A stretch of DNA of 64,000 nt from Roseitalea sp. MMSF_3546 (GCF_030732865.1 NZ_JASHKB010000006.1:62001-126000); one strand, 5' to 3'; shown: positions 27,127-36,894, counted from the stretch's first letter. The notes: generated by a model not told the origin, from the letters alone. Numbers and translations: made by a program.

Positions 27127-29301
27127 TCAGCGCCCCTGCGCGGCCCGTACCACGTTCTCGATCATCTTCAGGCCGGCATCGCCGCCGAGCGTCATGATCG
27201 ACTCGGGATGGAACTGCACCGCCGTCACCGGCTCGGTGCGATGCTCGATGCCCATGACCAGACCGTCCTCGGTCTCGGCGGTGACGACGAAGCCCTCGGG
27301 CAGCCGCACCGGATCGGCGAAGACCGAATGGTAGCGGCCCACCACGATCTCGCGCGGCAGTTCGGCGAAGACCGAACCGGGCTCGTGCACCCGGATGCGC
27401 GAGGGCTTGCCGTGCATGGGATAGTTGAGCTGGCGCAGCGTGCCACCATAGGCTTCGGTCAGCGCCTGCAGGCCCAGGCACACCCCGAACACCGGCAGGT
27501 CGCGGTCGCGCGCCCGCCGGATCGTCGCCTTGCAGTCGAAATCGGACGGCCAGCCCGGGCCGGGCGAGAGCACGATGAGCCCCGGCCGGTAGTCGTCGAA
27601 GGCGGCATCGGCCACCGGCGAGCGCACCGTGCGCACCTCCGCGCCGGTCTGGCGGAAATAGTTGGCCAGGGTGTGCACGAAGGAATCCTCGTGATCGACC
27701 AGCAGGATGCGCAGCCCCTCGCCGGGTCGGCCCCTGGTCGCCACGGCCGCAGCGGCATCGAGCCGGCCCGCCTCGCGGATCGCCGCCAGCATGGCCGAGG
27801 CCTTCAGTTCGGTTTCCTCTTCCTCCGCTTCGGGGTCGGAATCGAACAGCAGCGTCGCGCCCGCACGCACCGAGGCGATGCCGTCGCGGATGTGAATGGT
27901 GCGCAGCGTCAGGCCGGTGTTCATGTCGCCATTGAACTTGACCATGCCGATGGCGCCGCCATACCAGGCGCGCTGGCTCTTCTCATTGGCCTCGATGAAG
28001 CGCATCGCCCACAGTTTTGGCGCGCCGGTCACCGTCACCGCCCAGGCGTGGCTCAGGAAACCGTCAAAGGCATCCATGTCCTCGCGCAGCCGGCCGTCCA
28101 CGTGATCGACCGTGTGGATCAGCCGCGAATACATCTCGATCTGGCGCCGGCCGATCACGCGCACCGATCCGGGTTCGCACACCCGGCTCTTGTCGTTGCG
28201 GTCGACATCCGAGCACATCGTCAGTTCGGATTCGTCCTTCTTCGAGTTGAGCAGCTTGAGGATCTGCTCGGAATCGGCCATCGCATCGGCGCCGCGCGCG
28301 ATCGTGCCGGAGATCGGGCAGGTCTCGATGCGCCGGCCGGTGACACGCACGAACATCTCCGGCGAGGCGCCGACGAGGAACTCGTTGTCGCCCAGATTCA
28401 TGAAGAACGAATAGGGCGCCGGATTGGTCTGCTTGAGCCGCCGCGCGATGGCCGAGGGCGCGGTCGTCACCCTTTCGTGGAACATGCGGCCGGGCACGAC
28501 TTCGAACAGATCGCCGCGCGCGAACTTTTCGCGCGCCTTTTCGACCACTTTTGCATATTCGCCCGGCGCGTGATCGCCCGGCGGCGGGTCGCGGTCCGTC
28601 GGCCGGAACGGTGCGGCGACCGGTTCGCGGGCAATGCCCCGCGTCGTCCGGCCGGCGTGGTCGAAATCGTAGCAGTCGACCCATGCGCGCGCGGCGTGGT
28701 TGTCCACCACCAGGATCTCGTCGGGGAAGAACAGCACCAGATCGCGCTGGCCGGGATCGCGCGGCAGCCTCTCCGCGACCGGATCGAACTGGAAGGCGAG
28801 ATCGTAGCCGAACGCGCCGAACAGGGCGAGATCGGCGTCCTCGGGCGAGGAGAAGTGCTCGACAATGGTGCGCAGCACGGAGAACACCGACGGCGCGCGC
28901 GACCGATCCTCCTCGGCGACGATCCGTGACGGCTCGGCGATGGCGATGTCGAGCGCATCCTCGCGGCGGACGCGTTCGGCGATATGCGCATGGCCGTCGA
29001 GCGCATCGGCGATCATCGCCACGAGCGGCGCGCCGCGCCCGTTGAGCGCGCTGATCGTCATGGCGCGCTTGCGCGCGGCGATCATCACCGGCGGGTCGAC
29101 GATCGCCGTGTCCCAGCGCCGATACCGGCCCGGATATTCGTAGTTCGACGACAGCACCGCGCCGACGCGGTCATCGAGCGCGGTCATGGCCGCATCGATG
29201 GCGGTCGCGAAATCGGCCGGCCGCCGCCCGCGCCTGACCGCGACGCCACCGCGCGTCGTGTAGCGTTCGGCCGCCGATTCGTCCGTGCCGGTTGTGGTCA
29301 T
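27127..29301 (-). CDS. trpE(G): Fused anthranilate synthase TrpE(G)
   Basis: 724-aa bifunctional enzyme that makes anthranilate from chorismate and glutamine. Residues about 1-510 are the TrpE chorismate-binding part ([29 protein letters not shown]). Residues about 525-720 are the TrpG glutaminase ([11 protein letters not shown], the nucleophile in [10 protein letters not shown], and HPESIM). This fusion is typical of Rhizobiales. Two ATGs are possible; 29301 is preferred because GGAGGG lies just upstream, whereas the ATG at 29313 overlaps that site. It is preceded by a Trp leader peptide and attenuator. Confidence 0.97.
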   Translation of the reverse strand: MTTTGTDESAAERYTTRGGVAVRRGRRPADFATAIDAAMTALDDRVGAVLSSNYEYPGRYRRWDTAIVDPPVMIAARKRAMTISALNGRGAPLVAMIADALDGHAHIAERVRREDALDIAIAEPSRIVAEEDRSRAPSVFSVLRTIVEHFSSPEDADLALFGAFGYDLAFQFDPVAERLPRDPGQRDLVLFFPDEILVVDNHAARAWVDCYDFDHAGRTTRGIAREPVAAPFRPTDRDPPPGDHAPGEYAKVVEKAREKFARGDLFEVVPGRMFHERVTTAPSAIARRLKQTNPAPYSFFMNLGDNEFLVGASPEMFVRVTGRRIETCPISGTIARGADAMADSEQILKLLNSKKDESELTMCSDVDRNDKSRVCEPGSVRVIGRRQIEMYSRLIHTVDHVDGRLREDMDAFDGFLSHAWAVTVTGAPKLWAMRFIEANEKSQRAWYGGAIGMVKFNGDMNTGLTLRTIHIRDGIASVRAGATLLFDSDPEAEEEETELKASAMLAAIREAGRLDAAAAVATRGRPGEGLRILLVDHEDSFVHTLANYFRQTGAEVRTVRSPVADAAFDDYRPGLIVLSPGPGWPSDFDCKATIRRARDRDLPVFGVCLGLQALTEAYGGTLRQLNYPMHGKPSRIRVHEPGSVFAELPREIVVGRYHSVFADPVRLPEGFVVTAETEDGLVMGIEHRTEPVTAVQFHPESIMTLGGDAGLKMIENVVRAAQGR

Positions 29302-29339
29302 CGATCCCTCCATTCAGACCCGAAAAGGAAGACGGCCAC

Positions 29340-29368
29340 AAAAAAACCGCCCTGCGGCTCCGGGCGGT
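29340..29368 (-). terminator. trpE(G) attenuator terminator
   Basis: On the minus strand ACCGCCC and GGGCGGT form a 7-bp stem with a 9-nt loop, followed by seven Ts: a textbook intrinsic terminator lying 37 nt after the trp leader stop and 38 nt before trpE(G). This is the classical attenuator position. Confidence 0.88.
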
Positions 29369-29404
29369 TGTCGTTCATGCATAAAATGCGTGTGTGCCAC
29401 CGCC

Positions 29405-29449
29405 TTATCGCGATGCCCACCACCATGCATTGTATGCCGCATTGTTCAT
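29405..29449 (-). CDS. trpL: Tryptophan leader peptide
   Basis: 14-aa reading frame MNNAAYNAWWWASR with three consecutive Trp codons three codons from the end, directly upstream of a terminator and trpE(G). In Sinorhizobium the equivalent leader (also 14 aa with WWWAR) controls attenuation, is translated from a leaderless mRNA, and the released leader RNA and peptide act in trans. Here too no Shine-Dalgarno is present and a -10-like box lies 7 nt upstream of the ATG. Trans activity in this organism is inference. Confidence 0.88.
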   Translation of the reverse strand: MNNAAYNAWWWASR

Positions 29450-29456
29450 GGACTTG

Positions 29457-29485
29457 ACGTTAGCGGGCAGGCCCGGCCCTTGCAA
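29457..29485 (-). promoter_or_regulatory. Candidate trpL promoter
   Basis: TTGCAA, 17-nt spacer, TAACGT on the minus strand, with 7 nt between the -10 and the trpL ATG, predicting transcription start at the A of ATG. A second, weaker possibility (TTTACA, 17 nt, TACCTA) lies at 29626-29654 and would give a leader about 170 nt longer. Confidence 0.55.
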
Positions 29486-29760
29486 TCGAAATCTCGACGG
29501 ATGACGGAAAGAAAGAGAGACCGGATCGGGCGGATTGATCCGGCCTCTCACCCGCCCGAAGGGCAGGCTCACAGGGCTGGTGTTAGCAGGGGAACCATGC
29601 CTGTGATCTCGTATAGGTTGATCGATAGGTAATATACAACTTCTGACATGTAAACCCTTCAAATCCCGCATCCGTGGATTTCGGTCAGCCCTTGTGGAAA
29701 TCGGCAGGAATACACGTCCGGGCAGTGCCGGCCACCGTGTTCGGCCGCGCCGGTTTCCAA
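29486..29760. other. Intergenic stretch without a gene
   Basis: Between the trpL promoter and the fhs stop. It holds the weak alternative promoter near 29626-29654 and a short GC stem near 29551-29567. I see no convincing reading frame or known RNA. Confidence 0.6.
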
Positions 29761-31440
29761 TCAGAACAGCCCTTCGACCAGACCGGACGCGTTGAAGCGA
29801 ATCACTTCGGCCGACGGCGTGCGCGGCAGGCCGGGCATGGTCATGATCGCGCCGGTGATGACGACGATGAAGCCGGCACCGGCGGCGAGCCGCACCTCGC
29901 GCACTTCCACCGTGTGGTCGGTGGGCGCGCCGCGCAGATTGGGATCGGTGGAAAACGAGTACTGCGTCTTGGCCATGCAGACCGGCAGATCGCCATGGCC
30001 CTGCGCCTCGAAGTCACGCAACTGGTCGCGAACCGCCTTGTCCGCCGTGACCTCGCCGGCGTGGTAGATGCGCCTGGCAATGGTCTCGATCTTTTCCCAC
30101 AGCGGCATCGCGTCCTCATAGAGCGGCGCGAATCGGGCCTGGTCCGATTCGGCGATATCGACGACCCGCCGGGCGAGCGCCTCGGCCCCCGCCGAACCCT
30201 CCGCCCAGTGCCGGCAGACGATCGCCTCGGCACCCATCTGCTCGGCATAGGCGCTGACGGTCTCGAGCTCGGCCGCCGTGTCGGTGCCGAAATGGTTGAT
30301 CGCCACCACCGAGGGCACGCCGAACCGGCGCACATTCTCGATGTGCCGGCCCAGATTGACGCAGCCGCGCGCCACCGCCTGCACGTCCTCGACGCCCAGG
30401 TCCTCCCTGGCGACGCCGCCATTCATCTTCAGCGCGCGCACGGTTGCCACGATCACCGCCGCATCGGGTTTCAGCCCCGCCTTGCGGCACTTGATGTCGA
30501 AGAATTTCTCGGCCCCGAGATCGGCGCCGAAGCCGGCCTCGGTGACCACATAGTCGGCCAGCTTGAGCGCACTGGTCGTCGCGATCACCGAATTGCAGCC
30601 ATGGGCGATATTGGCGAAGGGCCCGCCATGCACGAAGGCCGGATTGTTCTCCAGCGTCTGCACCAGATTGGGCTGGATGGCGTCCTTGAGCAGCACCGTC
30701 ATGGCCCCGTGCGCCTTCAGGTCGGCGCAGTATACGGGCGAGCGGTCGCGCCGGTAGCCGACGATGATCCGGCCCAGCCGCTCCTGAAGATCGTCCCTGT
30801 CCCTGGCAAGGCACAGGATCGCCATCACCTCGGAGGCGACGGTGATGTCGAAGCCGCCCTGGCGCGGAAAGCCGTTGGCGACCCCGCCAAGCGAAAGCAC
30901 GATGTCGCGCAGCGCGCGGTCGTTCATGTCGACCACGCGCCGCCAGGCGATGCGGCGGACATCCAGGCCCAGCTCGTTGCCCCAGTAGATGTGGTTGTCG
31001 ACCATGGCGGCCAGCAGGTTGTGCGCCGCCGTGATCGCATGGAAATCGCCGGTGAAGTGAAGGTTCATGTCCTCCATCGGCACGACCTGCGCCCGGCCGC
31101 CGCCGGCGGCTCCGCCCTTCATGCCGAAGCACGGGCCGAGCGAGGCCTCGCGGATGCAGATCGCCGCGCGCTTGCCGATGCGATTGAGCGCGTCGCCCAG
31201 CCCGACCGTTGTCGTCGTCTTGCCCTCGCCGGCCGGCGTCGGATTGATCGCTGTGACCAGGATCAGCCGGCCATCGGGCCGGCCCGCGAGCGAGGCGATG
31301 AAGTCGGAGGTGACCTTGGCCTTGTCGTGCCCGTAAGGCAGCAGCGCATCGGGCGGAATGCCGAGCCCGGCGCCGATCTCGGCGATCGGCTTCCTGGTCG
31401 CCGCGCGCGCGATTTCGATGTCACTGTCAAGCGCGATCAT
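29761..31440 (-). CDS. fhs: Formate-tetrahydrofolate ligase
   Basis: 559-aa ATP-dependent enzyme that makes 10-formyl-THF from formate and THF, feeding one-carbon metabolism. The P-loop-like stretch [20 protein letters not shown] (partly quoted) is at about residue 60-80, followed by [20 protein letters not shown] and the conserved C-terminal [13 protein letters not shown]. Length is that of the family. The ATG at 31440 has GGGAGGGG upstream. It stands alone; no folD or purU is visible beside it. Confidence 0.97.
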   Translation of the reverse strand: MIALDSDIEIARAATRKPIAEIGAGLGIPPDALLPYGHDKAKVTSDFIASLAGRPDGRLILVTAINPTPAGEGKTTTTVGLGDALNRIGKRAAICIREASLGPCFGMKGGAAGGGRAQVVPMEDMNLHFTGDFHAITAAHNLLAAMVDNHIYWGNELGLDVRRIAWRRVVDMNDRALRDIVLSLGGVANGFPRQGGFDITVASEVMAILCLARDRDDLQERLGRIIVGYRRDRSPVYCADLKAHGAMTVLLKDAIQPNLVQTLENNPAFVHGGPFANIAHGCNSVIATTSALKLADYVVTEAGFGADLGAEKFFDIKCRKAGLKPDAAVIVATVRALKMNGGVAREDLGVEDVQAVARGCVNLGRHIENVRRFGVPSVVAINHFGTDTAAELETVSAYAEQMGAEAIVCRHWAEGSAGAEALARRVVDIAESDQARFAPLYEDAMPLWEKIETIARRIYHAGEVTADKAVRDQLRDFEAQGHGDLPVCMAKTQYSFSTDPNLRGAPTDHTVEVREVRLAAGAGFIVVITGAIMTMPGLPRTPSAEVIRFNASGLVEGLF

Positions 31441-31597
31441 CACGGCCCCTCCCGTCCGGTTTTTGCGTTCTTTGACCACGGGTCGGGGGCAGGCCGCAAT
31501 CGCGATTCGGCCCTTGGCTGGGCCAAATGCGACACGGTCGGGCTGTCGCGACGTCCCGCCCTGCCCGGCAAGGTGCAACCGTGCATGCTCGAACCTG

Positions 31598-31660
31598 CGT
31601 CATTGCCGGGCTTGTCCCCCGAAAATCCATGGATCCCGGGCAACACGTGCCGCGATGACG
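31598..31660. repeat. Dispersed palindromic element (ENPWIPG type)
   Basis: About 63 bp bounded by CGTCATTGC and GCGATGACG (inverted, one mismatch) with inner CCGGG/CCCGGG blocks and ATCCATGGAT at the centre. When translated it yields the ENPWIPGNTCRDDD peptide, which I recognise from intergenic repeats across Rhizobiales. Only one copy is seen in this window, in the fhs upstream gap. Confidence 0.65.
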
Positions 31661-31741
31661 ACGCGGCGTGGGCAGCGCCGGCCGATCGGTATGGATCGAA
31701 GGGCGGTAGGGGTGGGCAATGCCGGTTTTGCCGTGCCGAAC

Positions 31742-32845
31742 CTACCGATCCAGCACGTCGCGCATCTCGACCAGGTTGGAGCGCACGCGCAGAAGGTCGA
31801 AGCCGATCGATTCCAGATGCGACTTGACCATGGACGACGCGCTGCCATTGGCGATGAAGGGCGGGCGCACCTGCAGCGCATCGGCGAGTTGCTCGTCGAC
31901 GCGTTGCCACAGGCTTTCCAGATTGCGTTGCGCGAACACCGCCCGGAAGTCGCTGCGCGCGGCGGTCAGCACGCCGTGATAGGCGTAAAGCTGGCCATAG
32001 GTGAACCAGAACCGGTCGTCGGCGCGCACGTCGAAGCCCATAAAGCTCGCCGCCTCCATTCGCCGCTGCAGGATTTCCGAGGTCGAGCCGATATCGGCGG
32101 TCACCCGGTCGAGGAATTGCAGCAGATTGTCGGCGCGCGCGTCGAACCGCGCCTCGCAGGCCCTGAGCTCTTCGTTGAAGGCGAGCAGGTTCCGGCGCGC
32201 ATCGCGCAGTCGCGCCGGCGTCGAGGGCTGCAGGAAGGGCGGGCTGAAGGTCAGGAACCACGCGTCCTCGCGATAGTTGGCCGCCTCGCGCGCCTGCTGC
32301 AGGTTCATGTTGATCGAATCGGTGCCGCGCACGCGGCCCAGCCGGTCGACCAACTCCACCGCGGTGCGCCGGATGGCCTGATTGGTTCCCAACTGGAAGG
32401 CCGCCTTGTTGTCGAAGAACGGCGTGTCTTTCCAGTCGATGACGAAGAAGAAGCCGGCCTTGTACAGCGGGTTCGAGGGCACCCAGCTATCCTCATTGAC
32501 GTTCCGGTCGATCAGGTCGGCGGTCATCTGCACCATCGCCGAGGGCTGGCAGGTGCCGTCGTCGCGCTGCTCGCCCGCTGCCACCGTGACCTCCGAATAG
32601 TCGTATCCGGCCACGTAACTGGGATCGTCGCCGCGCCAGAACTGCGTGATGTAGAACAGGTGCAGATAGCTGGCCAGGATGGCCAGAACGATCAAGATGA
32701 CCGGCACGCGCACCATCCAGCCCCGCCCTCCAAGCCAGGCCCAGAAGGCCGCGAAGGGATAGATCAGCCAGGAGATGACGACGCCGATCCCGTGGCCGAT
32801 GGCCGAAAACACGCGCCGGAAGAACTCGATTACCGGGTCAAGCAT
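31742..32845 (-). CDS. DUF2333 membrane protein
   Basis: 367-aa protein matching DUF2333. One or two N-terminal membrane segments (about residues 17-65, including VRVPVILIVLAILASYLHLFY) are followed by a large domain with conserved NPLYKAGFFFVIDWKDTPFFDN, and a helical second half. The family has no assigned role. AAGGAG precedes the ATG at 32845. It is the last gene of an operon that also holds an AAA ATPase and a coiled-coil protein, so it may be the membrane anchor of a complex. Confidence 0.87.
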   Translation of the reverse strand: MLDPVIEFFRRVFSAIGHGIGVVISWLIYPFAAFWAWLGGRGWMVRVPVILIVLAILASYLHLFYITQFWRGDDPSYVAGYDYSEVTVAAGEQRDDGTCQPSAMVQMTADLIDRNVNEDSWVPSNPLYKAGFFFVIDWKDTPFFDNKAAFQLGTNQAIRRTAVELVDRLGRVRGTDSINMNLQQAREAANYREDAWFLTFSPPFLQPSTPARLRDARRNLLAFNEELRACEARFDARADNLLQFLDRVTADIGSTSEILQRRMEAASFMGFDVRADDRFWFTYGQLYAYHGVLTAARSDFRAVFAQRNLESLWQRVDEQLADALQVRPPFIANGSASSMVKSHLESIGFDLLRVRSNLVEMRDVLDR

Positions 32846-32876
32846 CGGCGGGCTCCTTGGCTGTGGGCAAAGACGG

Positions 32877-34160
32877 TCATGGCAGGCCGAACAGCCGGTC
32901 GCGAAGGCCGGCCTTGTCAGTCAGATAGGTGTTCTTGAGCGTGTCCACAACGAATGCGCGCCATGCATCGTCCCAGCCCTGATATTCGGCATAGAAGAGC
33001 TGCTTGTTGAAGACGTAGCGGGTGAGGAAATCGCGCGGCACGAACTGGCTGATCAGCCGGTTGGTCAGCCACGCGTCGGGATGGTCCGGCCGCGCGCGGA
33101 CGATCTGGAAGCGATGCCGGTCATCGACCTCGCCGACATCGATGCGGCCCGTGCGGGCCAGTTCGCGCCGCGCTGCGTTGAGGAAGGGCACCACGCCATC
33201 GGCGTTGATGCGGCCGGCATGGCGCGCCATGAATGTCTGCTGCCAGACCGGATCGATGGCGCTCAGATCGGCCTCTGGCTCGATCTCGTGGATCAGCGCC
33301 TTGAGCGCCATGTCGGCGCGATGGTCGAGCAGACCGCTGCGTTCCAGCCAGGACGCGCGCGGCAGGTCGAGACGGCCGCTGCGCGACAGGAACCTGAACA
33401 CCGGCGCCGGATCGTTGATCGACAGATAGCTGACCTGCCAGGGCCGCGAGCGGCGAAAGCCCGGCGCGCCCGGATCGCAGATGACCGTGGTCGTCCGGTC
33501 GTCGACGAAGATGTAGGTGCCGCCGAAATGGCCGGTCCAGAAGGCCGGGTGGCGAAACACCACCTGGTCGGGCACGAGCCGATTGCCGCGTATGTCGCCG
33601 GTGATCCTGGCCAGTTCGACCATCTGTTCGAGCATCGCGTCGTCGCGCCAGGCATCGGGCTCGGTCTTCAGCCGGTCGACGAGGGTGCGCAATTGGGCGG
33701 CGCTGGACAGCACGTTCTCCGCCGACAGCACCTTGAAGCGCACCTGCTCGATCGACAGCAGATCCTCGATGTCCTCGATGCGCGAGACATTGTCCTCGAT
33801 CTCGCCATAGATCACGTCCTTGATCGTCAGTGCATGGATCGACCGGGCATTGGCGGTGTAGAATTCGTGCATCAGGGCGCCGGTGTTGGAAAAGCGCGTA
33901 TGGACGACCGGCAGGCTCGCCTGCGCCGGTGTCAGGATGATGAAGCGCCGGTTGATGCCGTTGGGGTCGAGATAGTCGAAATCGCCCAGTTCCTCGGCGA
34001 CCTGCGGCGAAAAGCCGGTGCGGTCGATGTCGAAGCTGTCAAGCGCCGTCGTCGGCAGGCCGAACGCGGCAAGCGCCTTGTTGTAGCGCTCGATCAGATG
34101 CGGCCGGTCGACCGTGAACAGCCGGCCATAGATCAGGGCATTTTCATAAAGGCGTTTCAT
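32877..34160 (-). CDS. Conserved operon protein, 427 aa (possibly DUF6638)
   Basis: Predicted soluble protein without signal or membrane segment. No catalytic motif is evident; there is a mid-protein region with Asp/Glu-rich helices (EIEDNVSRIEDIEDLLSIEQ) and a beta-rich later part (GGTYIFVDDRTTTVICDPG). I recall a DUF6638 family of about this length in alphaproteobacterial operons with DUF2333, but cannot confirm it. Its ATG overlaps the vapC stop (ATGA), so it is coupled to the inserted toxin gene; DUF2333 follows 31 nt downstream. Confidence 0.7.
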   Translation of the reverse strand: MKRLYENALIYGRLFTVDRPHLIERYNKALAAFGLPTTALDSFDIDRTGFSPQVAEELGDFDYLDPNGINRRFIILTPAQASLPVVHTRFSNTGALMHEFYTANARSIHALTIKDVIYGEIEDNVSRIEDIEDLLSIEQVRFKVLSAENVLSSAAQLRTLVDRLKTEPDAWRDDAMLEQMVELARITGDIRGNRLVPDQVVFRHPAFWTGHFGGTYIFVDDRTTTVICDPGAPGFRRSRPWQVSYLSINDPAPVFRFLSRSGRLDLPRASWLERSGLLDHRADMALKALIHEIEPEADLSAIDPVWQQTFMARHAGRINADGVVPFLNAARRELARTGRIDVGEVDDRHRFQIVRARPDHPDAWLTNRLISQFVPRDFLTRYVFNKQLFYAEYQGWDDAWRAFVVDTLKNTYLTDKAGLRDRLFGLP

Positions 34161-34576
34161 GGCGCTGTCTGGAAGACCGGCACACCGGCGGTCTGCGCCG
34201 CCCTTTGAAGCGCTGTGTCGAAGGTCGCCAAGGGCAGTCCGCGACGCATCGCGGTTTCCAGATATATGGCGTCATAGATCGTCAAGGTGTGCTCTTCGGC
34301 CAGCCCGAACGCGACGCTTCCGGTTTGTTCCATACCTTCCAGATCGTCCGCGATGGGCAAGAGATCGAGGCGCTCAAACGCCGTTGAGATGAAGTCTCGC
34401 TCGATCCGCTTGCGACGCGCGGCAGCCAAAAGTCCATTGGCCATCTCGGCTCGCCAATGAAATGGTGTGACGGCGCCTTTGTCAGCGACGTATTCAAGGA
34501 CCGCGCGCGTGCGACCGTTGACCTCGTCGGGAATGTACCAGGATAGGGTGACCGAGCAATCGACGACGATGCTCAA
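34157..34576 (-). CDS. vapC: PIN-domain toxin (VapC type)
   Basis: 139-aa PIN-domain ribonuclease. The acidic metal site is readable: D6 in VVDCSVTLSW, E in RAEMANGLL, D in TIYDAIYLETA and D in ATFDTALQRA. The start is TTG at 34576, overlapping the antitoxin stop (TATTGAGC), with AGGA just upstream. Its own stop overlaps the ATG of the next gene. Order antitoxin-toxin and the tight overlap are typical of VapBC. RNA target unknown. Confidence 0.88.
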   Translation of the reverse strand: MSIVVDCSVTLSWYIPDEVNGRTRAVLEYVADKGAVTPFHWRAEMANGLLAAARRKRIERDFISTAFERLDLLPIADDLEGMEQTGSVAFGLAEEHTLTIYDAIYLETAMRRGLPLATFDTALQRAAQTAGVPVFQTAP

Positions 34577-34830
34577 TACTTCCTACCCTCATTTATCAAA
34601 TCCTTGATGGTGATATCACCCAATGGCTTGACCTCCTTACGCATCTCCCAGATCGCCTCAACCGCCTCTCGGGCCCGTCTGCGGCGTTCTTCCTCATTTT
34701 CGAGCTCGACAGCAACCATCTTGACCACGGGCTTGCCATGACGCGTTATGATCACGTTCTCGCCCTTCTCGGCGCGCTCGACCAGCGCGGAGAAGTTGTT
34801 GCGGGCCTCCAAGATTCCGACTTCTTCCAT
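34573..34830 (-). CDS. vapB: Phd/YefM-type antitoxin
   Basis: 85-aa antitoxin. The Phd-like DNA-binding half reads EVGILEARNNFSALVERAEK and VIITRHGKPVVKMV; the C-terminal half is a charged helix (NEEERRRRAREAVEAIWEM) that would wrap the toxin. GGAG lies 8-9 nt before the ATG at 34830, favouring it over the in-frame ATG at 34851. The local DNA is visibly more AT-rich than its neighbours, suggesting recent arrival. A palindrome lies just upstream. Confidence 0.87.
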   Translation of the reverse strand: MEEVGILEARNNFSALVERAEKGENVIITRHGKPVVKMVAVELENEEERRRRAREAVEAIWEMRKEVKPLGDITIKDLINEGRKY

Positions 34831-34846
34831 GGCAAACTCCAATCTG

Positions 34847-34857
34847 GCCATTATGGC
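34847..34857. promoter_or_regulatory. Operator candidate for the vapBC pair
   Basis: Perfect palindrome GCCATTATGGC (arms GCCAT/ATGGC), 16 nt upstream of the antitoxin ATG and in the 74-bp gap after the AAA ATPase gene. Autoregulation through such sites is usual for Phd-type antitoxins. Confidence 0.5.
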
Positions 34858-34904
34858 TAGAATTTAGTACCTTGGGCGACACAACGCAATGTGCCGCGGC
34901 GGCG

Positions 34905-36815
34905 CTAGGCGCTCCAGTCCCCCCGCTCTTTCCGCTCGGCGATCTCCCGTGCCGCGCGTTCGGTCTGCCGCTGGCGGCGGACGATCTCGGCGACCGCCGC
35001 GTCGTCGGCCTTGTCCGAATAGCGGAATTCGCTGTCCGCATAGCGGTTGATCTCCTGCATCACCATGTCGATGGTGAACGGCTCGCGCAGATCGGCGATC
35101 ATGGCGCGCTTGTCCTCATAGGGCTTGTGCAGGAACGTCTCGGGCGCCTCGAACCATTCGTCGGGCAGTTCGATGTCCATGGCGCGCATCTTGATCGCGT
35201 CGGTGACGTTCTTGATCGCCCGGCCGGTAAAGCGCGGCTCGACCTGCTTGATCATGTGCAGATAGGTGCCGATGTCGGCAATCGTCTCGGGTTCGCCATG
35301 GGTTGCGACGAACCGGTCATAGACATTCAGAAGGCCTTCCTCGGCCGGCTTTTCGTGGCCCTCATAGGCCGCGCGCACGGCCCTTTTGATTTCCTGATCG
35401 CCGTAAAGGTCGTGATCGCCCAGCGGAATGGCGTGATTGCGGCCCGCCAGCAGGTGGAAGATGTCGACATAGTCGTTGCGCGTCTGCGGCCCGTCGACCA
35501 GCCAGCGCGCCCCGGCCCGCTGGCGCAACGCGTCGTCGACATTTTCGGGATGGTTGGAGAACATGCCGAACGCGCAATTGCCGCGCACCACGGTCATCGC
35601 CCCGGCAAAGCTCTCCATCAGCACGGCGGTCACTTCCTGCTGGCCGGCCGAGGCGCGCTCGTCCGAGCGGCGCGCGGCGACCTGGTCGATATCGTCGATC
35701 GTTCCGAAGCCGATGGCGCGCGGATCGAGCACGTTCTGGACGAACTGCTTGCAGTTCTGCCCCGACTTGCCCTGGTAGGAGGAGATCTGGTCGATGCCGA
35801 AATTCTCGTAGTGGAACGGATAGCCGGCCACCTGGCAGTAATCGTTGACCAGCCCGGCGATCATCTGGATCAGGATCGTCTTGCCGGTGCCCGGCGCGCC
35901 ATCGCCGATGAAGGTGAAGACGAACCCGCCCAGCTCGACGAACGGGTTGAGGCCGCGCTCGAAATCATGGGCCATCAGCATCTTGGCGAGCTTCATCGCC
36001 TGATGCTTGGCGATGTGGTTGCCGATGATCTCCTGCGGCTTCTTGAACGTCATCGCCAGCGGCTTGCGCCGCGCTCCTGGCGCCACGTCGAAGCCGTCCA
36101 GTGTGAAATCGTCGCGTTCGATGCGCACATGGCTGTCCTCGAACGCACCGAGCGCGGCGAAGCGCTGCTTGCGCTGCAGCAGCCCTTCGACGCTGTCGCG
36201 CGCGAACGCCTTGGCCCGCTGCGCCATGGCCGCCTCGTCCGGCGCGCCCTCGATCGCCGCCGCGAGCCCGCCGATCACCGATTTGAGCGCGTCCTGGGGC
36301 ATGTCGAAGTCGAAATCGGGCGGCCCGAGATCGTTGCCCGGCTCGGTGTCGGTCTCCAGCATTTGCAGCAGATAGGCGCTCAGCGCGAAGGCGGCGACAT
36401 AGGCCGCGGCATTGAGCAGGGAGCGAAAGCGATTGGCATCGTCGCCTTCGAGCGGCGCGGTGGCGTTGCGCGCCTGCAGATGCTCGAGCTCTGTCTGCCG
36501 GGCGAACATGTCCGCCACCGCCAGCGCAATGGCGACACCGCGCCGCGCCCGGTAGAGCAGCATGTGCTGCGCCGGCGACAGCAACGGATCGTCGGGGCGG
36601 ATCGCGGCGATCCGCTTTGCCAGCTCGACCTCGTGCGAGCGCCTCAGCCCGCCCGTCGACACGGTCGACACGAAGCGGCGGCCGGTGCCCGCCAGTTCGG
36701 TGCGCGAGCGGCCGTCGGCCTTTTCAATGGCGACGAAGCGCGTGACCAGCGACTGCGCCGTGGCACGGTGCTTTTCGATGTCCTTTTCGTCGATCAGCGT
36801 CAGGCCGGTGTCCAT
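34905..36815 (-). CDS. AAA ATPase of the DUF2333 operon
   Basis: 636-aa cytoplasmic ATPase. The N-terminal 250 residues are helical and of no known family, with a hydrophobic segment around 133-153. The AAA module follows: Walker A GDGAPGTGKT (304-313), Walker B AIGFGTIDDID (about 367-377), a sensor-1 Asn in FSNHPE (N421) and arginine-finger candidates in DALRQRAGARW (about 428-438). The C-terminal 150 residues are helical and charged. AGGAAAGG precedes the ATG at 36815. It would power a complex formed with its operon neighbours; target unknown. Confidence 0.85.
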   Translation of the reverse strand: MDTGLTLIDEKDIEKHRATAQSLVTRFVAIEKADGRSRTELAGTGRRFVSTVSTGGLRRSHEVELAKRIAAIRPDDPLLSPAQHMLLYRARRGVAIALAVADMFARQTELEHLQARNATAPLEGDDANRFRSLLNAAAYVAAFALSAYLLQMLETDTEPGNDLGPPDFDFDMPQDALKSVIGGLAAAIEGAPDEAAMAQRAKAFARDSVEGLLQRKQRFAALGAFEDSHVRIERDDFTLDGFDVAPGARRKPLAMTFKKPQEIIGNHIAKHQAMKLAKMLMAHDFERGLNPFVELGGFVFTFIGDGAPGTGKTILIQMIAGLVNDYCQVAGYPFHYENFGIDQISSYQGKSGQNCKQFVQNVLDPRAIGFGTIDDIDQVAARRSDERASAGQQEVTAVLMESFAGAMTVVRGNCAFGMFSNHPENVDDALRQRAGARWLVDGPQTRNDYVDIFHLLAGRNHAIPLGDHDLYGDQEIKRAVRAAYEGHEKPAEEGLLNVYDRFVATHGEPETIADIGTYLHMIKQVEPRFTGRAIKNVTDAIKMRAMDIELPDEWFEAPETFLHKPYEDKRAMIADLREPFTIDMVMQEINRYADSEFRYSDKADDAAVAEIVRRQRQTERAAREIAERKERGDWSA

Positions 36816-36847
36816 CTAACGCAACCTTTCCTGCTCGTTGCGGCAAT

Positions 36848-36894
36848 ACCCCCCTCTGTCGCTGCGCGACATCTCCCCCACAAGGGGGGAGAGT
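36848..36894. repeat. Structured palindromic repeat, copy A
   Basis: Two hairpins in a row: GTCG/CGAC around CTGCG, then CTCCCCC/GGGGGGAG around ACAA, preceded by CCCCCCTCT. Same orientation as copy C, inverted relative to B and D. When translated, this repeat gives the PPLSLRDISPTRGE peptide I recognise from many Rhizobiales genomes. Confidence 0.8.

Noticed and set aside
31441-31597. Folate riboswitch before fhs
   Set aside because: I could not draw a convincing conserved fold; only a good ribosome site and a repeat are visible.
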